Part shown: in pieces, positions 36,885 to 49,907 of the stretch
How the letters are laid out: every line of letters begins with the position of its first letter
Numbering within the stretch: position 1 is the stretch's first letter
From: Parietaria judaica
Taxonomy: Eukaryota; Streptophyta; Magnoliopsida; Rosales; Urticaceae
NCBI GenBank assembly: GCA_954871525.1
Contig: OX940865.1
Location: 24,350,420-24,414,419 of the forward strand
Length of the DNA: 64,000 nt
Direction: 5' to 3'
The notes under the pieces: model-generated
Seen by the model: only the letters and a program-made list of their open reading frames with translations
What the model was told of the DNA's origin: nothing
Databases searched by the model: none
Program-made: the position numbers and the translations under genes

Positions 36885-38817
36885 TTATATAACTTTTGCT
36901 CAAAATTTCAAATTACTTCGACTAAAGTGATCTCCTCATTAGATTTGCAGAAGACAACCTTTGATTGCATTTTTTCTTTTAATAATTATTTAATTTGAAC
37001 TGTCAGACCTATATCTGACCATTCATATAATTATTTTCGAGATAGGAGAATTTTACTTATGTTTTTCTTCGTCTCCGAAATTCAAGTACCGTTTTTTTTC
37101 GAGACGAGACAAATCGGAACTAGAGTTCCCATTCGGACTAGATTTATTTACACGATTGGATGTGATTATCGACTTTTATTCATTGCATATAACAATTTCC
37201 AAATTGTGATCTCAAAAGAAAAATGTCGTACTATAATGCTCCCACATTGCACGACCAATAGGGCCAATCGAATGTTACATTAAAAACAAAATCAAGCGAG
37301 CAATATCAATTAGTGGGCATTTCCATGTCCAACCACCTCCTTATTTTTAACTCAATTATTAGAATTTATCAATTTCCAATGATGATATATCATCACCCAA
37401 GTTGTTGACCCATTAAATCTTTAATCAATTCAATTGAAAAGATATATGTATAATTGGTTCTAATTGTCAACTTAGTCGAGGGGGACTATATCTATCTATA
37501 TATTATGGAATATTTACATAGTAAGTACTCAATATAAAGATGTAATTAATTCATTTTTAACAGCATTACCCAAAATTCAGAAAACAATGTCGATGCTCAC
37601 TTCTGTCTAGAGACGTACATATTAGTCTCAAATTTAATAAAAGTGTTGAATAATTAATGTTTTGAAGAATTTGACAATGGAGGATATGTGTATCTCGTGT
37701 CAAAACTTTAACAACACTATGGAATTGGACTTCAACATTATTTTTAGCGTTTAGGTGTTATATATATAGCAACAAAACAAAAACAAGATTGATAATATAC
37801 TTTCGCATTTACGTACTTATGCCACAAGTAGTTTTCCTATATACATATATTTATGTATATATAATTTTCTAATAGTAAATTGTATTATGATTGCTGTTAA
37901 CTTTTATGGTGCACCGTGGGACTCTAGCACAATACCGATGTTTGAATGATGAACAAAAGTCAATATCTCTTATCATATAACCGAAAGGACTAAAATAATT
38001 GAAGAAATAAAAGTTGTCACCAATTACATCTTCAATTGGCAACGACCACTTAAAAGACATGGATGGTCCAAACTAGAGATCGCCAACTCTTTCATGCACG
38101 ATGTGATCTCTATAACTTATCCTTTTGGCTTTACGTGTCTCTAATGTATATCATATTATCACAAATATCAACCCTAAAATGTGTTGCATATATCTTCCAA
38201 GCTTTTCTTTTTATAAACGACGGAAACCCACAAGAAGATACATAGCTAGCTTATCTTTTTGGCTTTACGTGTCTTCAAGTTCAATATATATTGTATATTG
38301 AAACGACATTAAACCTAAAATGTAATGTTTAGGTTTTGTATTTTCTAATATGGTTCCTGGGGTCAATACATATCTCTGCTTTGTAAATATGTTAGAAAAC
38401 CTTTGGTAGGGTTTCTGTTATTGTGTGGTATTTAAAATTATTATGATATACTAAAACATTTGAAGCAATCTATTAGTTTTTACTTCGTTTACTAATCTCA
38501 TATCATAAATAAATAAATATTCATATTAGCCAGGGCGATATTTTCGTAATTATATTTATCATATCTACAATTAATATTTGATCATTGACAAAGGTGCTTA
38601 TTTTAAAGAGCTCTAAAACAACATGCATGCTTGATGTTTAAGATAAGTATATGTGCATAATGGAATTCATATAACATTGACTATTCACAAATGAATGAAG
38701 AAAAAAAATAATGTAACAAATGAAATGGAAAAAATATATATTAATAACTATGATATGTATCATGCATGAAAACGACAAGGGAAATGAATGGATGGTTGAC
38801 TCTTTGAATTTTTCCAC

Positions 38818-38899
<82 letters not shown>

Positions 38900-39161
38900 C
38901 TAATGGAGGGGTTCGACAAGTCGCTTTTGACAATCATATGAGTGCTTACTTTTAGAGTTTTTGGCATTATAAAGGAGAAGAAGAAGAAGAAAAGAAATGT
39001 GTGGGATACAAAGAACGCGTTGTTTCTAAGCTGACTCATATAAAAAATATATATACATGATAAAGAGACAAAGTCGAAAGCAAGAGAAAAATCTCAACCA
39101 AAAACATCGAGGAAAAGAGAGTGGCTTGGAAGAAGATATGGTGGGCAAGCATCTATAAAAG
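36885..39161. repeat. Segmental duplication, copy B
   Basis: Same orientation as 32620-34456, with the same block order and many small indels. Copy B contains an additional stretch at about 38638-38990 that includes the GA array and is absent from copy A. It also holds extra sequence at about 38340-38530. No gene was recognised; the ORFs in both copies are short and not conserved in frame. Confidence 0.8.
38820..38894. repeat. GA microsatellite, about 37 units
   Basis: An uninterrupted (GA)n array of about 75 bp inside copy B of the duplication. Long GA arrays can bind plant BPC/GAF-type factors, but no gene start lies nearby, so no role is claimed. Confidence 0.95.
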
Positions 39162-39227
39162 TTAATAATACACAACATACACACATATAATATAATATAT
39201 ATATATATTAAATATAATATGTAATAT

Positions 39228-39618
39228 GATTATTTGCGGTGAAAATACTTTATTTTTGATCATTTTTAGCACTCAATACTCAACGTTAAATTCTGATGAC
39301 AAAAACACCAACGTTACGTTTTTCTTGCACTTAAAAACCTATGTTAAACTTTGGTGGTAAAAATCACTAACATTGTTTTTTTTTTTTTTACTCTTTAATG
39401 CTTAACCTTAGTATTAGAAGAAGAAAGAAAAAGCTAGGTATACACCAAACTAAGAGAGACGTGACTAAAATAAATTTTAACTTTAGGTGTTAAAAATGTT
39501 ATTAAGAAAAGTAAAATTAGTGATTTTTTTACCATCAAATAAGTTATTTTTGTTATTAAATTTACTGTTAAGTTTAAAGTGTTATAAACTCAAAATATAA
39601 ATATTTATCGCCGCAAAT
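39228..39618. mobile_element. MITE with TTATTTGCGGYGA terminal repeats
   Basis: The left end TTATTTGCGGTGAAAATA and the right end, read inward, TTATTTGCGGCGATAAATA form good inverted termini about 390 bp apart. Inside, related AGTGATTTTT/TCACTAAC-type blocks occur in inverted arrangement. No coding frame. A clear target duplication was not seen. Confidence 0.6.
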
Positions 39619-40138
39619 AACTTATATATATATGTGTGTGTGAACGGTAGATATATTATATATGATGATGAAGCCCTAAAGAGTAAAGATTGTCAGCTTA
39701 CAAAAACCCTAGCTTTTCTCTCACACGCACAGCCATGCAACTCCCAACCCCACTCAACATCTTCCCACTTAATTAATTTAACCCTACTTTTTAACTTGCT
39801 TTATTTTATTTATTTTATTTCAACTTCTTTTGGGCCAATTGCATAGGATGCCATGTGGGTTTCGGCTCTTGATCGTTTGTGTTGCTGTATTTTCTCATTT
39901 TATTATTATTATATATCACTTTAATTAGGATTTGGAGGCTTAATATTAAAATTTAAAATTAATATTCTATTCGTCTACTCCACACTACATATCTTCACCT
40001 ATTGCTATGTCTTTTCCTATATTAATTTCCTTACATCCAACCTACCAACCATATATTTTCTATACAGTTCCATCAAAACTCTATATGACTTACAGCAAAC
40101 ACTAGTGCATGCTCTCACTAATGCTTAGTTATGTGATC

Positions 40139-40188
<50 letters not shown>

Positions 40189-43100
40189 GATAGATAGATA
40201 GTCTTACATTTTATGTGCAATTTCTTATATTAAGTAGGGGTATGGTCGCGATACACATTAAATAGTTATTTATGATAACATAATATTATAACGATAATTT
40301 TGGGTAAATATCATATAGTTTGTCCGTACATGGTGACACATTATATCCGAGGTCATTACGAGCGAGCCACAGAGCCATCTCGCAGATAACAATGAATATT
40401 ACATAAGTATATAATAAAAGTTACTTATGCCGTCAAGTTATGAAGTTCTAGCTAGGTACCTGTAAAAACTTATCAGTCAATTACACACAATATTCTAGTA
40501 ATTGATTTAGCCTGTAGAAGTATTGTAAATTGCTAAACTAATTAACATTTACCTAATTTCTCTAATTGAAACACCTAATCTTATTATTTTTACTTTAGAA
40601 TATATTTCGGTTACATACATATAATCTATTTATTTTAGAATATATTTCGAATTTCCACGACTCTATAGAGTTTGTACATACATGCTCAATTTTTTTCCGA
40701 AGTATATTACAACTTTTTTTGAAGCATCTTCTAACTTGTTTCCTTAGCTACTAAGGAACCATTAATTTGTGCAATATTCGATCTTACGTGTCTATATGGG
40801 AGGATATGTATATATGTATATATACATGTTTCTCTTTCGCCAAATCCATTATATATGAAACAAATTTGAACACGATAAGAATGCAACCATTATTAAAGAA
40901 AAATAATGTGGAATCAAAGAATATGATTCCTTTGGTAATTGACTCTCGTTATCTCGTATAGTGAGTTATTGAAGGTTTTTTTTTTCTTTTTCTTTTTCTT
41001 TTTTCACTTCATTGGCTCGAGCAAGTGGTAGTTATTATTCATGAAATATCCACTGATGAAGAGCAGTGAGTAATCATTGGATTATAGTACTTAACTAAGC
41101 ACTTTTCCATCATATTCTATAACCATGCAATATATTTGGGTCCCATATAGGATTTGATTGTGGCTTTAGGATTAATTGCATCAAAAGTATCCAAACTTAT
41201 TCAAAATAACGCGTGTGTACTTTTAAGGTACTACTTGAAATTCGTATTTTTCTTTTTATTCCGCCCCATGAGTGTCCGTTAACGTTAGGTATTTTACGCA
41301 CTTGAATATCCAATTAACACTTTATTATGTTTTGAGATTCTGTATATGTTAGAAATTTTAGCATGAAACATATTAATTACGTGATGACTTAATGTCGATA
41401 ATTAAATATAGAAAAAACTAATATAAATCACAAACTTCATGATTTTAAGTATTTAATATTGAAAGCTTACGAATAACATATCACGCTATTTTAAATAAAT
41501 TTAAATACTTTAACCACAAGTATTCCTTAATTTAAATGGAAAAAGGCTATTGATTTGAGCTTTGGATTTAGTCTATATTTTTTGTAAATATATTTATTTA
41601 TTGTAGATTAGAGAGAGGCATGCAAAAGCTGCCAAATGTCTTAGAGTCTCTTTAGAACATTTTTCTTTCTTTCAAAATAATAACTGAAATTCCTCACTCC
41701 TAGGAGGCTTCTCCAAGACAAAAGTGCTTACCTCAATTCTCCTTATGAAAAAAGTTTATCATTATACTTTCCATGGGAAGGTTGAACGGTGTGTTGTGCC
41801 TTTTATGGGCTTCCATGTCTAGAAGATGCCTCTCTCCAATTCATTCATGGAAGAATCTGCTTTCAGATGATCATGAGGTGACTAAAAGCACTAAGTATTT
41901 CAGGTCCATCCAAGAGGGATTCAAAATTATGATCAATTGGTTTTCTTTGAGAGCTTAAAGTAAATCCTCTTTTCCACTATTCTTTTCCTATTCATGCTCT
42001 TTCCTTTTCTTCTTCCAATTGGACCACGTATAAAGGCTCAATAGAACAAACCACTAACCTTGATAGTTAGAACGCGCCCATAATTAGTTGTGTTAACTCG
42101 GTATAATCCGGCCAATTTTGAATCTTATATAAATCCGGAACCAAAATTTTCAATACATCTTTATAATGGAATCAAAATTTAATGTTTTATCTATATTAAA
42201 TGGTTAATTAATTTTGATTAAAAAACAAGGTTAGTTAATTTGGACTATCGGACTCTCGGTCCAATAGTCAAGGTTAGTAATTAGCTGTTAATTAACGAAA
42301 CTAATTGACTAATTATTTTAAAATTCAGAATTAGAATTATGGTGTATCTCCGGTTATTTAAAGGATTACCATGATAAACCCTAAGTAGGACTCAAAAAAC
42401 GATATCTCGCCCTAATGAGAGGATGTCAACACTCAATAAGAACCCTGGTCGTATTATATTAAGGATAAATGATAAAAGTATCAAAAAAATTCATAACAAA
42501 GTTCTCAATGTTAACAACTATTGTGTTTCTCTCTAAAATTTTGCTTGAATTTTACTTCTCTCCGTAATTAAAAGTTATAAATTAGTGTCACTTCCAAAAT
42601 CTGTTAACTTCGTTTTTAATACTAATAAGACTTTAACAAGAAGTGGATGAATTTGAAGAGAATAAAAATAGTGGACATCGGAACTTTGACCATGAGAGAT
42701 GTCGAAAATCAAAATATTGAATAGTTACATTGTCATTAGTCCTTATATTAATTGAAATAAAATATTGTATTGATTGGACCAAACATATAGGGCAACCCAT
42801 TTATGCTCAAATTGACAACTATATCACAAAGCGAGCTTTCTTTGTGCTTGTGGGGTTGTGGAGGCCAACGCTTGCACGCCCTTCAAATTTCCAAAGTTGC
42901 TCACTACAATTCATCTTGAAAATGACTCTTCATATTGTCTTTAAAAAAGATAGCCTAATAAATAGGTGGTAAAAATAAAAATATAAGGAAAATTCTCTTT
43001 GTTAACCGATCTTCGACTATTGTTTTGGAGCATATTGTGAAACATACCTTTCACTTGATCAAAGAAAGAAAGAAAAAGGCGATATTGGCTATCTTTTTGT

Positions 43101-43985
43101 CACCACTATTCTTGTCCCTGAATTTTATGTGGACATTTTTAGCTATAGAAGTTGACCACGAAAGGACTTAGCTTGAGTATTGATGAAGGCCATTGTAGAT
43201 TACAAGATAGGTTAGACACGGTGTCTATTTCCACAATTTATTTCTAGCTCATAGTAAATTTAATCCAAATTCGACTACCATTAAGTAAGTTAATCACACA
43301 CTATTAATTATGAGCTACAAAATAAGAATTTGAAACTTGACATCTCCAAACCAAGTTGCTCATAGATTTCTTGCTTTAGGTACTTAAAAAGTCAGATTCG
43401 TGAACGGATAAAATTTTTAAGATAAAAACACACGCGAAAATTATATAAAATATATGTATATATATATATATATATATACAATGTCGATAGCATATTCCTA
43501 TGGAACAATCACCCAAATCATAATCAACAATAAAGATTTATGGTAGTCTTTCCAAATTATGAATTGTAAAAAAACAAACACTTTAATTCCCTGCAGACGA
43601 TACACATCAGCAACGACATTGCTATTTTGATATATTGATATCTTAATTTAAAGCGTGCAAGATAAATAATATATCAAGTTGATATAGATGATCATCAAGA
43701 AATATGATTGAAAATATAGAAAATAAATTATTGTTTGCGGAGAATAGGACTCTAAATAATGCGATGTGTGGTTATCGAACAAACTTTTGCATTATAGCAT
43801 ATAAAATTTCTTTTTTGGTGAATAAAAATGTTAAATTTTTATTGTTTTCAGGTGCAATTCGTGCATACTCCTATCTTAAATAATCTGTCCGTGTTAATAC
43901 TCTGGCTAGCAAGCAAAGCAACACTTGGTTGTCTCGGTTAACGTACTCATTCTCGATGTGTTCGCAGTTCTTGACAATGTAACAA

Positions 43986-44016
<31 letters not shown>

Positions 44017-45340
44017 TAATGTGAAATAAAGGAAGAGGAAAATAATATTGATAAAGTTTATGGTGACCTCATCGATCATGCAAAAATGAGAAATAGAAGA
44101 TAGAATAAGAATCTATACATAATAATATCTTGGTAAGAAGTACGTACAAAGCCACTTTCAACTTCTGACAGAAGAGAAGAAGATCATCCAACTTATCTGC
44201 TCGGATGATAGCAAGCGAAGATAGTGTGAAATTTGACGAAATCGGATCATTCAAGTCAGATATCGGTAAACGTAAACCCGTTACTCGTTGATAAATTTTA
44301 TGGAGAAACTCATCGATAAACTCATTACGCTTCGAGAAACTCCGAAAATAAACTCATCGATTTTTATTTAGTGACAATATTTAAAACTTTCGTTAAAAGT
44401 TAAAAACTATATGTTGACCTAATAATTAAAGAAAAAAATGTGAACAACTTTTAACACAGACATCCAATCATAAACTTTGACCACAATTGTCCAAAACCAA
44501 TCGGACGGTCAAGATCACCCGATCAAACTCCGATGGAGACGTTTCACGACAAAGCCGTGAAAATTGCATGTTGAGAAGGGCAGAGATTGTTAGAGCTTAA
44601 CAGATCTAACTCCCTTAGCTCATACCGGGAGACCCACCATGAGATCTTGGAGTTCTATGGACCGTACACGTGGCGAAGTTGATCTTGACGCTTCACTGTG
44701 TGTGGGTCCCATGTGTTTATTCACTGTGTCCTGAGTCTTTGCTAACATATGATACGAGACAATCAGTCAAGAGATTTTGTTGGCATGGTCCACGGTAAAT
44801 GTGTAGGCCCTCACTTAGGGGATGATACCCAAGTTAATTAGATAGAGGGCAGAAGTACTTTAAGTCAATAAATATAACTTTGTCCTTTTTTTTTATCGAA
44901 TTCAAATGAGAGAATGTTCTAGATAGTTTGATGAACACATAAATGTGTATCTTATATATAATTTAATAGCACCATGCTAAAAATTGACCGACATCCGTCA
45001 AAATATTGTGAAAAATTTGTCATTTTTATTAGTTAATTTTAGATATTTTTTTCGCTATTTATATTTACCTTTCGACTTTTGCCACCTCAATCGGATGAAG
45101 TTCGAGTACTTTTACTGTTTTACACCGAAAATATCTATTTTTATCCATTTTATACCTTTTGTTGTTGTTGTTGCAGCATTGACAGTATATAACGTTACAT
45201 TTTTGTTGAAAAAAAAAACGATAGACATCATTGTAGATCAAATTCTAAAAGTCTTATTTGCGGCAAAAATAACATATTCGATTTGTTTTATAAACACGCA
45301 AACCGGTAGAATATTAATCAAATACCACACCACACACACA

Positions 45341-45387
<47 letters not shown>

Positions 45388-47672
45388 TACAGCGAGCTCG
45401 GCCTCCCTTTCTCGTCCCGATTGTCGGCTATTTTCTATAACAACATCCATTGTCCATGAAGCGGTTCTGTTTGGGTACCTTAATTAAACATTAATATAGG
45501 AGATAATAATTTAAATCAAATTGTAATGATTAACTTAAACTAAGTCCAACTTCCAAGCAATATTATTTATTCTACAACATGGCTTTAATTTATTAAATAT
45601 TTCGATGATGTCACTAAAAAAGAGGGACACATTAGTTAAAATAAATGAGGAGTTCCCAAGGTGATAGAAAAGAAAGTGCCTTTAATAACCCCTAATCATG
45701 TGGTGGTGGATTAAATAATATTAATCATGTCTACCTATCGTACAACACCCACGTGATTTTCTTAAGGTGGTGGATTAAATAAATACAAATTATTACTAAA
45801 CTTAAATTTATAATTTATCTCTATGGTCATCCTATACTTCAACATTCATAACTAGCATGATAACTCATGTCTACCTAAGATATAAATTATATAATAAAGT
45901 TTAGAGTAATTGTTGAATTTCCCTCTTAAGCTTTACACTTTTGTTGCATTTTCTCCCAATACATTTGATTTATTGTATAATTTCTTTTTCTAATTGAACA
46001 TTATACAGTTATGACCTGTAAAATTATCAATAATAATTTCGAGCTCAAATATTATAATTTTTCGTCATAGAAACTAATAGAGTTTAATTTTAAAAAATAA
46101 AAGAGATTTTTTTGCAACAAATCAAAGTATGAAAGAAAAAAAAAGTTAACATAATTAAGGGGACAAAATGCAAGGATTATATTTATACCAATTAGGATAA
46201 AGTTTATAGTATGAGATTAGAAGAAGAAGAAACCCTTTAAATGTACTATAATAATATCTCCATGATTGACAATTGACATCAAACAAATATTATTTTATAT
46301 TAATTTTATTTTATAGCATTTTGAAGTTACGGAAGTGCATGCATCAAGAGGGAATTTAGGCCAACATCCTATCTTGGAGAATCCAGAAGTGAAACTATCT
46401 GAGGAATTCAATGAGTTAAACTAATAATTATGAGCATTAATATTATATATATTTTTCTCTTGAAGCACAAATGATTGAGTCTAAATGCTTGTTGACAATT
46501 ATTAACATCTAAGAAGTGATTTATTTTTAATATTTAAATTAAGTAATGGAGATTGTCAAACTACTAATAAATATGAACATGCCATGACTTGTTAGTTACT
46601 TAGTTGTATTGAATCTATAACAGATTCACTATGTCCTTGCCGGGAACAATAGCAAAAGTCCCTAATACCGAGTGAATTAAAAGGGTTAAAAATTGTAAAT
46701 TAAGACAAGTACAAACTCATGGATTAAATTACAAATAAAAAAATCAATATGATCTGGAATTATAGTGACTTTGGAAATTTTAAATAGTATTATTCCGATA
46801 ATCTAAGGGTTAAATTATTGAAAACAATAATACTAATTCACAATGTATTATATTTAAAAAAAAAATGATTATTATTAATTAATGAGTAAATATCGCTACT
46901 ACTCTTGTATCAATCGATATATATCTGTCTCATGAACTTATCATTTTGTATAAGTTTTTTCCTATGTTTTATATATCACATAATTCTTGAACTTGTCAAT
47001 ATTTTTATCAATTTTCCTAGAACTTTCATATTATATCAAAGTACACCATTTGTGTTATAACAGTAGGGTTTTTTTTTTTTTTTTAACCGTGAACCATGTA
47101 ACTATTTACAATATGAATAGATATTATTTATTAAAGTAATTTCAAATATTACAAGTTATAATTCGAAAAGGATATAAACGGTGAAACAACTCATTTTGTA
47201 TTATTGCAATCACTTTAATACTTATCTAGCACTCTCACCAGGAAAACCAGGACTGGTCTTGAAAGGGAGATGACGTAGGCACAGACCTATAATGAGAAGA
47301 AAAAAAAAATCTATCGATTTAAGAACCTCAAATTCAAGATGCATACATATATATTCTAAATTTTTTATTTCGATATCTTATCATTTTCAGTTTCAATAGG
47401 GCCCTCAAATTAACTTTTCGCATAAGGCCCCGACAAACTCAAGGCTAGCTTTGCGTAAAACATAAATAGTGCTAGAACTATGTGTGTTATTAAATGTCAA
47501 TAAAGTATTTTCTTCGTCGTAATATTGAGATTTTTGATTTCCCGGACTTAGCCATTTCTTGCACCGGAGTTTGGCGTGATTTGTGGAGAGGGCCTCCTAG
47601 TAAAACGATTGAAACTTACTCAAAAGAGGCGGTCCGCGCCTTCTTCTAACGCTTATTATATAAAGTGTTTTT

Positions 47673-47706
<34 letters not shown>

Positions 47707-48005
47707 CACTTATGAAAAACATGCGACTAAAAAGAAGCTTTTTTTGGTGACGACGATACGAACAACAAAAACAATGATAAACCAAAAACCATAACAATAA
47801 TGAGAAAGTTAATTAAGAACGCTTAGTCTCTTCATGATTTCATGATAATGAAGGCCTATGAGCACATACATCATAGACATCAGACAATTAGCATACATTA
47901 AAACAAAATAAACACCATAATGATCTTCCGAAACATAAAAATGTGAAGCAACCAAGATATCAAAACAATGGTTTCTTCACTTCTTGAGCCGTCGTCTTCC
48001 GGTCA
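39619..48005. other. Gene-poor AT-rich region
   Basis: More than 8 kb without a supported gene. It holds AT arrays near 43455-43480, 43986-44011, 45354-45375 and 47674-47704 and a CA/TG palindrome near 45330-45353. The 61-codon frame at 41773-41958 (MGRLNGVLCLLWASMSRRCL) has no recognised relatives. At 47241-47455 a block starting CAGGACTGGTCTTGAAAGG and ending GACAAACTCAAGGCTAGC looks like a decayed hAT-type element. The 44.5-44.8 kb stretch is GC-richer, but no termini or protein were found. Confidence 0.4.
40138..40203. repeat. AAT and GATA microsatellites
   Basis: About 16 AAT units followed by four GATA units. A simple-sequence repeat with no linked gene. Confidence 0.9.
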
Positions 48006-49907
48006 TCAGCACCGCCACGCCGAGACCGAGGCGAGCTCCTTGCGCTGCCAGCAGAGGACGAGCGACGAGTGCCGCTTCTCCACGTGGAAGCCTCTCACCG
48101 GCGTCCTCTGCACCAGACACTCGGCCTGGGACGCGGCGAAGTTGCTGAACCCGAAGGCCGAGAACCCCGCGCCGGAGAACAGAGCCTGCCATGGCGGCAG
48201 CGCCCGACCGCGGCGGCCGAGGACCATTTTCTCGATGCCAGGCTGGATCAGGCACCGCTCTATCTTCTGCGTCGCTTCGAGGTTGACCATGTTGACCGCG
48301 TCCAAGGACTCGATGAGGGCGGCGGAGGAGCTCAGCGCGTGGATGATCTGGAGCGGGAACGGAGCGTCGGATCTGTCGCAGCCTTGCTCTGGCGAGACCA
48401 GGATCTTCGGGGAGAGTTGCTTGGCGAAGCGGAGGGCCAGTTGAAGCAGCACGGGGTTGCTCGCGAAAGAGCCGACCGGAAGGTTCACTACTATAGCGTC
48501 GTTGTCTGAGTGAGGAATGATCTGCCGGGAAGCCGAGTTTATGGCATCGAGGCTTATGATCTCGAGATCGAACGGCAGATTGATCTCCGCAGCAAAGTGC
48601 CTGAGATTCTCTAGAGTGAAACCGAGCTCGAATTCACTGTGCGTCTCGGCAGAAGCGAAAGCCGTGATCTTGAGAGAGATGATCATCCCGTTACCGTTTC
48701 CGCCGTTATTGTTGTTTCTGAATGCGAGTTCTTGCATAAGAGAAGCCCACTGACCTCCGTAGCCGATGTCGAAGTCCACGACGTGGATTCCGGCGAACCC
48801 TTCCGTCGCTTCGAGTATGGCTTGATTGGAAGTGAAATTAGCAAACTGCAGAACTGGCGAGATCTCCGAGAAGGTCTTGTATGCCCCGATCTTCAAAATG
48901 AGATTGAACGGCGACAAGGGGAACGACGAGTTACCGTTACCGGCGAGTAACTGCAGGGCCTCCTTGAAGTAGAAGGCCGCCCTCTGGAGAGGGGTCCCGA
49001 GCGGGGAGAGCTGGTGATTGAGCCGCGCCAATATCCCTTGCGCGAGTTCCGGGTTTCCGGTTTCGATCAGCTCCGCCGCCTTTGAGAGCTGGTCGCCGAT
49101 GCCGCTCTTTGGCTTCATCGGCGCTACGTTGGGCCTCTGCTGCGCGAGCGCGTGGAACTGCTGCTGCTGTTCGAACTGAGCCTTCTGGACATGGAAATTC
49201 GACACGTCCCCGGTGTTGAGCCTCTTGGCCTGCTGCTGCTGGGGAAACGCCAGCGGCGGGGCAACAAAACCCGGGTTCTGGACGAACTGGTGTTGGCTCT
49301 GGTTCATCATCACCATCTGGGGGGTGAAGCTCTGAGGCTTGGGTTCTGAATTCTCCACCAACTGATTCGGTTGGAACATTACCGGAGAGAGCGAAGGAAA
49401 CATGTGGGTATTGAATTCGTCGAAAGAGCCGTACCCGACGGGGTCCTCGTCGTCGACAACTCCGAATCCGGCGTTGAATTCCATGCCCGGAGCAGAGCCG
49501 GTCTGCTGGAGGAGCTTGTTAATGGCGAGAGAGGGGTCTTCGTCGTCAGCCTCGGTCATCATCAGCCTGAGAATGGACTGCTCGCTCTCCCACCCGCATT
49601 TCTGGTACAATTGGTCCTCCTCCGGGGCGGGAGGCGGGGACGGGTTGGTGCTGTCGGAGACGGGTGCAGCCGCGGAGGCCGCCACGGTGTCGGAGGAGGA
49701 GTGGGGGCTGGGGCTTCTTCGGGCGTCGAGGACGGAGGTGGGCTCAGAGCCCACATAGCAGTTCCCCTCTTTGGGGGCGTCCACGGTAGTTACCGTGCGG
49801 CTCCACCGGTGGTGGGGCGAATCTGAGGAAGACGAAGAGGAAGGCGAGAAATGCAGAGGAAAGCCCTTCCCTTGAAAGTCCTCAAAGGGAAAGGGCATGG
49901 CCTTCAT
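48006..49907 (-). CDS. HAM: GRAS transcription factor, HAIRY MERISTEM / SCL6-SCL22-SCL27 type
   Basis: A single intact exon of 633 aa starting MKAMPFPFEDFQGKGF, the conserved start of HAM proteins. The N-terminal half is Ser/Pro/Gln-rich, with CGWESEQSILRLMMTE and DPSLAINKLLQQTG conserved. The GRAS domain covers about residues 265-633: leucine heptad region I (KAAELIETGNPELAQGILAR), the VHIID-type IHVVDFDIGYGGQW (about 373), heptad region II, a PFYRE-like part and a C-terminal SAW motif ending SLVLCWQRKELASVSAWRC. HAM proteins keep shoot meristems undifferentiated together with WUSCHEL and act in the nucleus. The transcript carries a miR171 site, so it is likely cleaved by miR171. The assignment within the HAM family is open. 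No disruption was seen. Confidence 0.95.
   Translation of the reverse strand: MKAMPFPFEDFQGKGFPLHFSPSSSSSSDSPHHRWSRTVTTVDAPKEGNCYVGSEPTSVLDARRSPSPHSSSDTVAASAAAPVSDSTNPSPPPAPEEDQLYQKCGWESEQSILRLMMTEADDEDPSLAINKLLQQTGSAPGMEFNAGFGVVDDEDPVGYGSFDEFNTHMFPSLSPVMFQPNQLVENSEPKPQSFTPQMVMMNQSQHQFVQNPGFVAPPLAFPQQQQAKRLNTGDVSNFHVQKAQFEQQQQFHALAQQRPNVAPMKPKSGIGDQLSKAAELIETGNPELAQGILARLNHQLSPLGTPLQRAAFYFKEALQLLAGNGNSSFPLSPFNLILKIGAYKTFSEISPVLQFANFTSNQAILEATEGFAGIHVVDFDIGYGGQWASLMQELAFRNNNNGGNGNGMIISLKITAFASAETHSEFELGFTLENLRHFAAEINLPFDLEIISLDAINSASRQIIPHSDNDAIVVNLPVGSFASNPVLLQLALRFAKQLSPKILVSPEQGCDRSDAPFPLQIIHALSSSAALIESLDAVNMVNLEATQKIERCLIQPGIEKMVLGRRGRALPPWQALFSGAGFSAFGFSNFAASQAECLVQRTPVRGFHVEKRHSSLVLCWQRKELASVSAWRC
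49015..49035 (-). promoter_or_regulatory. miR171/miR170 target site in the HAM-like mRNA
   Basis: The plus strand here reads TGATTGAGCCGCGCCAATAT plus C, identical to mature miR171a as I remember it, so the minus-strand mRNA is perfectly complementary over 21 nt. It encodes ILARLN within heptad region I, the known position in SCL6/22/27. Cleavage is established for this family and inferred here. Confidence 0.93.

Noticed and set aside
38638..39039. 133-codon minus-strand frame with a Ser-Leu repeat
   Set aside because: Encoded by the GA array; no conserved sequence.
41773..41958. 61-codon frame starting MGRLNGVLCLLWASM
   Set aside because: Protein-like in composition but without conservation, splice context or known relatives; left as unassigned intergenic DNA.
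44168..44187. miR156-like string TGACAGAAGAGA
   Set aside because: Only the first 12 bases fit miR156 and no complementary star strand was seen within about 200 bases.
44984..45487. 167-codon plus-strand frame
   Set aside because: It runs through CA/TG and AT microsatellites (encoding Val-Tyr-Ile repeats) and shows no family features.
47968..49826. Several 90-158-codon plus-strand frames opposite the GRAS gene
   Set aside because: They are antisense shadows of an intact, conserved GRAS coding sequence.
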